DNA of 29,393 nt from Planctomycetota bacterium (GTDB lineage Bacteria; Planctomycetota; MHYJ01; JACQXL01; JACQZI01). This document shows, one piece after another, positions 23,650 through 29,393 of this stretch. Each line of letters opens with the position of its first letter. Position 1 is the first letter of the stretch. Both the position numbers and the translations under genes were made by a program. The notes below the pieces were generated by a model. That model was not told the DNA's origin, did not search any database, and worked only from the letters and a program-made list of their open reading frames with translations. The stretch is from assembly GCA_016207825.1 (NCBI GenBank), contig JACQZI010000001.1:1-29393 (forward strand), read 5' to 3'.

Positions 23650-25434
23650 CTAAACGTCCCTTATCGGTAGTTTTATAGTAAAAGTCGTTCCTTTATCTTT
23701 CTCGCTCATCACTTCCAGGTTTCCCTTGTGTTGCTCGATAATTTCCTTGCTGATGGGCAAACCCAATCCCATCCCGCCGCGCTTTGAAGTATAAAATGGC
23801 TCAAAAACATATGCTAATTCGGCTATATTCATGCCGTGTCCGGTATCGCTGATGCTTATTTCCACTATTTTCTCGTGTTCATTAGCGCCTAAAAGTTTTC
23901 CGTTTGTCGTGATGCCTGCCTTAATCCTCAATGCTCCGCCTTTCGGCATGGCTTCAAATGAATTCTGGACGAGATTGATTAACACCTGCTTAAGCTTATC
24001 GGGGTCAACCTTGAGATTAATATTCTCCGGCGTTACCTGCATCACGGCCTTAATATTCTGGCTGGACGCCTGTTCATTATATAATTCCATAATATTATTG
24101 ATAATGGGAACTATGTCGCATTCCTTAAGGTAAAGCTGTTTTACGGATGAGAAATCATTAAGCATTGCAACCATTTTCTCCAGCCGGGAAAGCTCCTGGG
24201 GCACCGTATCGTTAAACTGGCTGATAAACCTTTCGTCATTATGCCGCTTAGGCAGTAACTGCATGAACGTCTTGATTGCTACCAGGGGGTTACGTAATTC
24301 ATGGGCAATCTTTGACGTGGTCATTCCGATATTGGAAAGTTTCTCCATCTGTTTCGCCATTTTCAATCGGCCTATCATATTGTCAAAAGACCACATCAGT
24401 TTTCCCACTTCATCAGTCCGGCTAGCTTTTATCCGTTGTTCCAGGTCGCCGGCAGCTACTTTCTCCGTCGCATCGGTTAATCTTTTTAACGGATGGACAA
24501 TCCAGTTGGCAATCAACAAACTCAATAAAATAGCCAGCCCGATTGCCAGTGCAACGATAACCACAGCTTTCTCTTGCATCCGGAAAGAGAAGGCATAAGC
24601 CTCCTCAACCGGCTGCCTGATAATTAATCCCCAGCCAAAAAGTTTAATCGGTGCATAAGCGCTTAACCAGCGCGTTTCTTTACCCAAATCCGCCTCTTCA
24701 ACGCTTCCGCTATTGCCTTCAAGAACGGCTCGAACCGTTTTCAATCCCTTTAGGTTCTCACCGCGATAAACCTTCTTTTCTTCATTATGGAGCAGCACAT
24801 ATCCGGCTTCATCCACCAGAAACGCCTCCCCCCCGGTCAAACTTACGTCTTTTACCACATTCCAGATACTGCTTAACTTAACCTCTGCAATCAAGCCGCC
24901 GGACAGTTCATTCAGCTTTTTAACCGGTACGGCAATGGTCAGGTAAGGGAGATGCTCCCTGGAAAAATACACTTTTGAAATAACCGCCTTCTTCCGGCGG
25001 ATAACATCCCGGAATATGTCGGCTGCCGGATTATTATTGGCTTTAGGCTCTAAATCCGAATTCACTAACTCCTCTCCGTCCTTGTCAACCAACGCAATCC
25101 TTTCAAATAAATCCATGTGTTCAGTAACCAACTGGTAAATCAACATTTGCTGGGTATCTTTATCCTCCATCGTAACGGCGCCCATCATGCAGGCAGTATT
25201 GGCCAAAAGCTCTTGCGGCATATTAATATGGTTGTTTATCTCCCCCACTACCCGATGGGTTAATTCTTCATAATCTCTTAAGACTGAAGCTGTCACGGCG
25301 TTTCTACTCGTTTTAATCAATAAAATACCCAGGGCTAAGAGTGATGCGGCTAATAAGACGGCAAATGCCAAACCAATCTGCTGCCAGATACGCTTGGGCA
25401 TCAACGATACGACAATCCATCGCAAACGTTTCAT
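23650..25434 (-). CDS. Membrane sensor histidine kinase (dCache-like sensor, HAMP, HisKA, HATPase)
   Basis: 594 residues. Membrane helices at about 20-41 and 289-309 enclose a periplasmic domain of nearly 250 residues with the dCache-type pattern (IALVDKDGEELVNS, then AFLVDEAGYVLLHN). HAMP 310-362 begins with the conserved proline HPLKRLT. The phospho-acceptor is H378 in AHELRNPL. ATP-binding boxes: N491 in NLVQNSFEA, G1 DTGHG at 530-534, F box FEPFYT, G2 GGMGLGL. A small-molecule or peptide ligand is expected, none can be named. It has its own sigma-70 promoter and is followed 15 bp later by the NtrC-type regulator. There is no clear Shine-Dalgarno at this ATG. Confidence 0.92.
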   Translation of the reverse strand: MKRLRWIVVSLMPKRIWQQIGLAFAVLLAASLLALGILLIKTSRNAVTASVLRDYEELTHRVVGEINNHINMPQELLANTACMMGAVTMEDKDTQQMLIYQLVTEHMDLFERIALVDKDGEELVNSDLEPKANNNPAADIFRDVIRRKKAVISKVYFSREHLPYLTIAVPVKKLNELSGGLIAEVKLSSIWNVVKDVSLTGGEAFLVDEAGYVLLHNEEKKVYRGENLKGLKTVRAVLEGNSGSVEEADLGKETRWLSAYAPIKLFGWGLIIRQPVEEAYAFSFRMQEKAVVIVALAIGLAILLSLLIANWIVHPLKRLTDATEKVAAGDLEQRIKASRTDEVGKLMWSFDNMIGRLKMAKQMEKLSNIGMTTSKIAHELRNPLVAIKTFMQLLPKRHNDERFISQFNDTVPQELSRLEKMVAMLNDFSSVKQLYLKECDIVPIINNIMELYNEQASSQNIKAVMQVTPENINLKVDPDKLKQVLINLVQNSFEAMPKGGALRIKAGITTNGKLLGANEHEKIVEISISDTGHGMNIAELAYVFEPFYTSKRGGMGLGLPISKEIIEQHKGNLEVMSEKDKGTTFTIKLPIRDV

Positions 25435-25468
25435 GATATGAAGTCTTAACTAATTGTAAAAGGCCCAT

Positions 25469-25497
25469 ATCATATAACATCATCCTGTTTTTGTCAA
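25469..25497 (-). promoter_or_regulatory. Sigma-70-type promoter for the kinase-regulator operon
   Basis: TTGACA (25492-25497), 17 nt, TATGAT (25469-25474) on the minus strand, five of six in the -10. Start near 25462, about 28 nt before the kinase ATG. Confidence 0.75.
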
Positions 25498-25510
25498 TAT
25501 CTAACATACC

Positions 25511-25576
25511 TCAACCCTTTGAACGTTTAAACTATTGAACCATTACGCAACAACAGTGGAGTCCCGCCCCAGCGGG
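25511..25576. repeat. AAC-core octamer array next to a CCCGC/GCGGG hairpin
   Basis: AAC occurs at 25513, 25522, 25530 and 25538 (steps 9, 8, 8). CCCGC (25563-25567) and GCGGG (25572-25576) form a stem with a 4-nt loop. The block lies just downstream of the radical SAM gene and may end its transcript, although there is no U tract. Confidence 0.55.
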
Positions 25577-25586
25577 AAACCTTAAC

Positions 25587-26936
25587 TTATCCCAGCGCTC
25601 CTCTTTCGTAATCCATTTTCAAGAGCTGCGGGAATATCTTTTCATAATAATTCTTATCGCAGGAGATTTTGGAGCAATCGCCGTGTTTTAACTGCGCCAT
25701 GTAACGGCATCCGCCCCCGCACATCGGGACATACGCGCAATCCTTGCATTCCTTCCATAGATTGGTCGTCATGAACTCCACCTGCCGGTAATTAAAATTT
25801 GCCGAACGGACGTTGCCGACCGAAAATTCCTGCCTGCCCACAAAAGCCGTGCATTTATAAATATCGCCATAAGGGTCTATCACTATCATAGAATCATCCT
25901 GGTTCATAGGGCACGAGGTTACTGCCACTGCCCGTTCAACCCGGTAACCGCGTTGGATAACCTCGCGGCGGAGTTTCAGGGCTTCCTCGCCCAACCCTTC
26001 GGAAAGGGAGTGGCACCCGACCATTTCTACCGGCAACGGATCCTTCCCATTGCCTTTCTCCCCCAACCTCGCCACTATCGGGGAAAATAGGACCTTACTA
26101 ATCTTCCCTGATAATTTTTCTTCCTCCAGGTAATCCAACAGCCCTCTGAAACTATCGATATTATCGCTGTCAAAGTTTCCGCTCAACTCCACTTTGACCA
26201 TGTCAATAATCCCTTTGATGTTGGCAATGATATTGTCAAAGGAGCCCCGCCCGTCTAAAAACGGCCTGCGTTTATCATGCTCGGCACGGCTGCCGTCAAC
26301 GGTTACCCTGACCGCGCTTAACCCTATTTTTACCATTTGCCCGATTAAACCCGGCTTCAGTAATGAACCGTTAGTCACGATGCCAAAGCTGAATTTCATG
26401 CCTTTTTCCTTTGCCCACAAGTAAAGCGCGCCGGCAATCTCCATTATCGGCTTTGGATTCATCAACGGCTCGCCGCCGTAGAATAAAACCCGCAACAGCC
26501 TCGGACGGTTTTCCTCTGCCTTCATCTTTAACCATTCGATGATATTAACTGACGTCGCGTTATCCAGCGATTTCGGCTCCTTCACCCTTTCCTCAAAACA
26601 ATATACACATCCAAAATTGCATTGGTAAGTCGTGAGTATTGTGGCATGAAGCACCTTGCTCTGGTATTTTATCTGGTTGAACCAATGCTCCAGCACCTTG
26701 CCCTCATCCACACTGTGGTCAATGATAATGCCGTTTTCCTTAAGAACGGCAAGATATTCCCTCTCTGTAGCGGAAAGCTGCGGGTCATTCGTCAGCGTCG
26801 CAGCCATCCTGTTTATGAATTTCCTGGCATCCGGGTCGAGCTGAATCACGGATTGCGTCCGGGTATTGAATACGAGCGATTCATCCGCTTTAGGATAGTT
26901 ATCATAAAACAACGTATGCTGTGATAGTTTATACAT
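25587..26936 (-). CDS. Radical SAM/SPASM peptide-modifying enzyme (putative RiPP maturase)
   Basis: 449 residues. The N-terminal 95 residues (FNTRTQSVIQLD, then LKENGIIID) resemble the leader-handling front part of peptide maturases. The radical SAM cluster motif is C106-NFG-C110-VY-C113, followed by GGEP at 154-157. The C-terminal SPASM region has C342, C362 (G-x4-C), C397, C400, C406, C410 and C421, enough for two auxiliary iron-sulfur clusters, plus C426. Such enzymes make thioether, C-C or similar cross-links in ribosomal peptides, or act like sulfatase activators; no sulfatase is present here. A 33-codon Cys-Cys peptide gene lies 135 bp upstream on the same strand. The ATG has AAGGAGG 7 nt upstream. 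Exact chemistry is unknown. Confidence 0.88.
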   Translation of the reverse strand: MYKLSQHTLFYDNYPKADESLVFNTRTQSVIQLDPDARKFINRMAATLTNDPQLSATEREYLAVLKENGIIIDHSVDEGKVLEHWFNQIKYQSKVLHATILTTYQCNFGCVYCFEERVKEPKSLDNATSVNIIEWLKMKAEENRPRLLRVLFYGGEPLMNPKPIMEIAGALYLWAKEKGMKFSFGIVTNGSLLKPGLIGQMVKIGLSAVRVTVDGSRAEHDKRRPFLDGRGSFDNIIANIKGIIDMVKVELSGNFDSDNIDSFRGLLDYLEEEKLSGKISKVLFSPIVARLGEKGNGKDPLPVEMVGCHSLSEGLGEEALKLRREVIQRGYRVERAVAVTSCPMNQDDSMIVIDPYGDIYKCTAFVGRQEFSVGNVRSANFNYRQVEFMTTNLWKECKDCAYVPMCGGGCRYMAQLKHGDCSKISCDKNYYEKIFPQLLKMDYERGALG

Positions 26937-26982
26937 AAAATACCCTCCTTAGCTTCGCCGCGGTTACGGCAACGCCCAGTCA

Positions 26983-27052
26983 CTACGGCCTGCCTGCCGA
27001 AACTTTAGCCCAGTCCTACGGCCTGCCTGCCGAAACTTTAGCGCAGGCAGGC
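26983..27052. repeat. 33-bp direct repeat with a strong GC hairpin between peptide and maturase genes
   Basis: The 27 bp at 26983-27009 recur exactly at 27016-27042. GCCTGCCTGC (27021-27030) and GCAGGCAGGC (27043-27052) are perfect 10-bp arms with a 12-nt loop. On the transcript this hairpin follows the peptide stop by about 20 nt and could keep maturase expression below that of the peptide or stabilise the peptide message. Confidence 0.75.
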
Positions 27053-27071
27053 CTGAACTGATTAATTCCGT

Positions 27072-27173
27072 TTATTCTTCCTCGTCATAACCATTATACG
27101 GAAAAGCAAAAGCCGGGCAGCAAACCTGGTTCTTTTCAGACAGTCTTTCCTCTCCTTTTTTAATAACCTTCAT
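27072..27173 (-). CDS. Small Cys-Cys peptide, candidate radical-SAM RiPP precursor
   Basis: A 33-residue frame too short for usual gene finders. It has the best ribosome site of the window: AGGAGGTGA at 27180-27188, 8 nt before the ATG. Residues 1-16 are highly charged (five Lys, three Glu, one Arg), as in a leader. The C-terminal part is VCCPAFAFPYNGYDEEE: two adjacent cysteines, aromatic residues, an NGY turn and an acidic tail. The same-strand neighbour downstream is a radical SAM/SPASM enzyme, so the peptide is probably its substrate, with Cys18/Cys19 and Tyr/Phe/Asn side chains as candidates for cross-linking. I do not recognise the family. The alternative is a chance frame, made unlikely by the ribosome site and context. 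Confidence 0.72.
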   Translation of the reverse strand: MKVIKKGEERLSEKNQVCCPAFAFPYNGYDEEE

Positions 27174-27203
27174 TACGACTCACCTCCTCTCCTAACAGCT
27201 ACG

Positions 27204-27292
27204 ATGTTATACTGTTTGAGTGTTTCAGCGTTTGTTTGCAGGCATCCCGCTTTGGCGGAATAACACTGCAACATTAAAACGCCTCAACCTCT
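27204..27292. repeat. Inverted pair of octamer arrays flanking a CCGC/GCGG hairpin
   Basis: GTT occurs at 27206, 27214, 27222 and 27230; AAC occurs at 27262, 27270, 27278 and 27286. Each series is spaced exactly 8 nt. Between them lies a CCCGCTTTGGCGG hairpin. The block sits directly upstream of the peptide gene's ribosome site and occupies the region where its leader or promoter should be. Confidence 0.75.
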
Positions 27293-27324
27293 GGTTCGGT
27301 GAGCCGTGCGCACGGCATCATTTT

Positions 27325-27395
27325 AAACTAAAGAACAAAATAACTGCAAAACCAAAGGGCTTATGGTTCTCCAGTTCTTTCGTTCATTAGTTCTT
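27325..27395. repeat. Inverted pair of octamer arrays spanning the binding-protein stop codon; possible terminator
   Basis: AAC series every 8 nt (units AAACTAAA, GAACAAAA, TAACTGCA, AAACCAAA at 27325-27356), then a GTTC series every 8 nt (27364-27395). The second half is an inverted copy of the first, 24 of 30 positions pairing with a 9-nt loop. The right half codes for the last residues of the binding protein (KELMNERTGEP), so the hairpin covers its stop codon. Confidence 0.75.
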
Positions 27396-29010
27396 TGGAA
27401 CTGACTTTCCAATCCTTTATTGCCCAAAAACACCAACCCGGAGAAAACAAATCGCCCGTATTCATGAACTTGTTATTTACCGCTCCTAATAGTTGCAGAA
27501 AATATAAGAATGTTACGGGATAGTCATCGGCCATAAACGAATGGATTTCCCGGTATATCTTCTGCCTCTCTTTAATGCCGTTCGTTAATTGCCCGGCTTC
27601 AAACAGCCTGTCAACATCCGGGTTATTATACGTCCAAAGCTTCTGCACACGATTGGATTTTTTGGAATGCCAATCGCGTGTTAAATCTCCCGGGTCCGGC
27701 ATACTGTTAAAGGCGGTCAGGAAAGCGCCTGCGTTTTCTGCTAAATGCTTAGCCGGTTCTTTTTCCCGTTCCTTTAACTCAAATCTTTTTATATCTACCC
27801 GGATACCCAGCTTATATAAATCATTGTATATAAACCGGGAGATTATCTCTCCCTTTCTTAGCCCATCATTTACCAGCATGGTAAACCTGAATTCCTTGCC
27901 GTCTTTTTCCATTATCCCATTCTTATTAAGCTCCCAGCCGGCCTGGTTTAATAATTTCACGCAAAGGGCGGGGTTGTATTCAGGCGGCTTCACTTCCGGA
28001 TTGCAAAACCACGTCCCGGACAGGAACGGCCCGGTAGAAGGCGTCCCCAGGCCGCCTTCGACCTTATCTATGATTTCCTGGACGTTTATCCCTAAACCGA
28101 TAGCCTGACGGACGGCCTTATCCCGCAAAGCAGGATGTTCCGGATTATATTCCAATCCATAGGTATATGCCGGAGTGGTATAAGTCCTGAAAGCCGCATC
28201 GCGCTTGGCAGTTTCAAACTGCTCCCTTGAAAGGAAAAACGCCACGTCATTATCACCGCGCATAAAAGCCGACCAGTATTCGCCCATATCATCATAGCCG
28301 GTGGCAATGATTTTATCCAAATAAGGTCTGCCTTCATGGTAATCAGGATTTGCTTCGAGGACGATATTATTCCCCAGCCAGTAGCTGAACCTGAATGGGC
28401 CTGTGCCAACCGGGCGGTGATTAAATTCTGCGGTCTTGATATCCCTGCCTTCCAAGAGGTGTTTCGGCGCAATGGGTATCCACAATAAACTTAAATACGA
28501 TGCCTTTGGCTCTTTCAGGGTAATCTTAAAAGTATACCTATCCGGCGCGGATAATTCCTTGATGTCCGTGTGATAACTCATCCAGGGGGAAGCATTCTCC
28601 GGGTTAATCACCTGTTCATAGGTAAACTTGCAATCATCTGCAGTAAGTTCAATTCCATCGTGGAACTTCACACCCTTACGCAGGTGGAAAATATAGGTAA
28701 GCCCGTCATCGGATATTTCCCATCTTTCGGCTAAATCCGGTTGCGGTATCATTTGTTTATTCATCCTTATCAATCTATTAAATATCAACTCCTCTACCGC
28801 GGCAGAAACCGTGCGGTGTGTCAGGATTGGGTTAATAATAGAGGGCTTACCGCCCAATCCGCCCAGCTTCAAAGTTCCGCCGTAAGTTTTATCTTCCGGT
28901 TTCTTGCCGCATCCGGCAAACGCGGCAAGTAAAACACAAAGAATCACTATTATTCTTTGCCAACTCCTTGTGCTTTCTAACTTAATACTTTGCAATTTTC
29001 GTGCCAACAT
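27361..29010 (-). CDS. Oligopeptide/dipeptide ABC-transporter substrate-binding lipoprotein (SBP family 5)
   Basis: 549 residues from the ATG at 29010; the frame opens at a TTG at 29037, but that lies upstream of the likely transcription start. Residues 1-33 are a lipoprotein signal peptide ending LLAAFAG, with the lipid-modified cysteine at 34. The body has the family-5 hallmarks: GGTLKLG, IFNRLIR near 70, AERWEISDDGLTYIFHLRKGVKFHDG, GTGPFRF, DKAVRQAIGLGI and a C-terminal YFLQLLGAVNN stretch. It should capture peptides, or nickel-like ligands, outside the inner membrane. No permease or ATPase gene lies in the window. It is the first gene of a minus-strand series leading to the peptide and radical SAM genes. 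The stop lies within an imperfect hairpin at 27325-27395. Confidence 0.9.
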   Translation of the reverse strand: MLARKLQSIKLESTRSWQRIIVILCVLLAAFAGCGKKPEDKTYGGTLKLGGLGGKPSIINPILTHRTVSAAVEELIFNRLIRMNKQMIPQPDLAERWEISDDGLTYIFHLRKGVKFHDGIELTADDCKFTYEQVINPENASPWMSYHTDIKELSAPDRYTFKITLKEPKASYLSLLWIPIAPKHLLEGRDIKTAEFNHRPVGTGPFRFSYWLGNNIVLEANPDYHEGRPYLDKIIATGYDDMGEYWSAFMRGDNDVAFFLSREQFETAKRDAAFRTYTTPAYTYGLEYNPEHPALRDKAVRQAIGLGINVQEIIDKVEGGLGTPSTGPFLSGTWFCNPEVKPPEYNPALCVKLLNQAGWELNKNGIMEKDGKEFRFTMLVNDGLRKGEIISRFIYNDLYKLGIRVDIKRFELKEREKEPAKHLAENAGAFLTAFNSMPDPGDLTRDWHSKKSNRVQKLWTYNNPDVDRLFEAGQLTNGIKERQKIYREIHSFMADDYPVTFLYFLQLLGAVNNKFMNTGDLFSPGWCFWAIKDWKVSSKELMNERTGEP

Positions 29011-29019
29011 AGCGTTTTC

Positions 29020-29048
29020 ATTATATAATATTAGCAAATAGTTGTCAC
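29020..29048 (-). promoter_or_regulatory. Strong sigma-70-type promoter for the binding-protein gene
   Basis: GTGACA (29043-29048), 17 nt, TATAAT (29020-29025). The predicted start, near 29012-29013, lies only 2-3 nt before the ATG at 29010, so the mRNA may be leaderless; no Shine-Dalgarno is present. Confidence 0.7.
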
Positions 29049-29168
29049 AATATTTTCAGTGTTGTTATAACCCCTTGTATTTTCAGGGAAAAGAACAGGC
29101 AAAATTCCGCGATAATTTTTAGCTCTTTCGCGGTTTTAGCAAAAATCCGGCTTTCAAGGGGCTATTTT

Positions 29169-29209
29169 ATGCACAAGAACTTGTGCATCATGCACAAGAA
29201 CTTGTGCAT
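29169..29209. repeat. Two tandem 20-bp palindromes, 21-bp period
   Basis: ATGCACAAGAACTTGTGCAT occurs at 29169-29188 and again at 29190-29209, exactly identical. Each has 9-bp arms around a 2-bp centre. The 21-bp spacing puts both on the same face of the helix, as for a cooperative operator, about 120-160 bp upstream of the binding-protein promoter. Read as codons on the plus strand it also gives a repeated MHKNLC peptide in a 23-codon frame (29169-29240). Confidence 0.85.
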
Positions 29210-29310
29210 GAACCGCCCAAACCGGCGAATGAAAGCATAAAAATACAGTTATCGTATTGTCCAAACTACAGAAGTTTTAACCGGTAACTTTGTGATTTTT
29301 TAAGGTAGTG

Positions 29311-29393
29311 GGTAGGATAGGCTGGATATGTTATACGGTAAGGCCGAAGGTATTATATGGTAAAGCCGGAGATGTTATAGGGTAAGGCTTAAG
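29311..29393. repeat. 22-bp tandem repeat running off the right edge
   Basis: Two full units, 29337-29358 and 29359-29380, begin GGTAARGCCGRAG and end TTATA-type; a partial third starts at 29381 and a looser 26-bp unit precedes them. The TACGGTAAGGC core also occurs inverted near 8316-8325. The rest of 29049-29393 shows no gene I can support. Confidence 0.6.

Noticed and set aside
26983-27052. Possible CRISPR-like direct repeats
   Set aside because: Only two copies with a 6-nt gap and an internal hairpin; no spacer-sized unique sequence and no cas gene.
27302-27316. GCCGTGCGCACGGC palindrome as intrinsic terminator of the binding-protein gene
   Set aside because: No U tract on the minus-strand transcript; kept only as an unexplained palindrome.
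27314-27359. 15-codon minus-strand frame beginning ATGATGCCG as a second precursor peptide
   Set aside because: No ribosome site and very short; it coincides with the palindrome.
29169-29209. Possible CRISPR or tandem-repeat array at the palindromes
   Set aside because: Two copies with a single base between them; better explained as an operator.

Overview
The window looks like chromosomal DNA of an uncultured Gram-negative bacterium. A Planctomycetota- or Omnitrophota-like lineage is my guess, based on gene style only: giant LamG/propeller surface proteins, several PilX/PilW-type minor pilins with very large ectodomains, a signal-peptide HEAT protein with an SH3-like head, an NtrC-type regulator, and many short dispersed repeats. 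I see no tRNA, rRNA, CRISPR array or transposase.

Layout, left to right. (1) 1-7950, minus strand: a YgiT-type zinc-finger gene followed 29 bp later by a giant surface protein of at least 2568 residues that runs off the left edge. This pair has a perfect-consensus sigma-54 promoter (7983-7999) and two GTTAC-N6-GTAAC inverted repeats 175-240 bp upstream of the likely start site. (2) 8943-14293, plus strand: a tightly overlapping minor-pilin operon (PilV-like, PilW-like, two PilX-like paralogues, a secreted HEAT-repeat protein) behind a sigma-70 promoter. (3) 14788-21243, minus strand, convergent with the former: a second minor-pilin operon (PilX-like, a 1411-residue pilin with a kelch-type propeller inserted in it, and a 353-residue pilin). 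(4) 21338-25434, minus: a sensor kinase, an NtrC-family response regulator and a MoeB/ThiF-type E1 enzyme. (5) 25587-29010, minus: an oligopeptide-binding lipoprotein, an unannotated 33-residue peptide gene with a near-perfect Shine-Dalgarno, and a radical SAM/SPASM enzyme. The last two look like a RiPP (ribosomally made, modified peptide) precursor and its maturase.

How it may fit together: most of the window is devoted to the cell surface, namely pilus-tip components carrying adhesive domains and a giant anchored adhesin. The kinase/regulator pair is the only sigma-54 activator visible, and the adhesin operon carries the only sigma-54 promoter visible, so a regulatory link is plausible but unproven. 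The peptide/rSAM pair lies directly upstream of the kinase. The most original signals are (a) this small RiPP-like locus and (b) a family of degenerate 7-, 8- or 9-nt tandem arrays, several arranged as inverted pairs between genes and several lying inside coding sequences.
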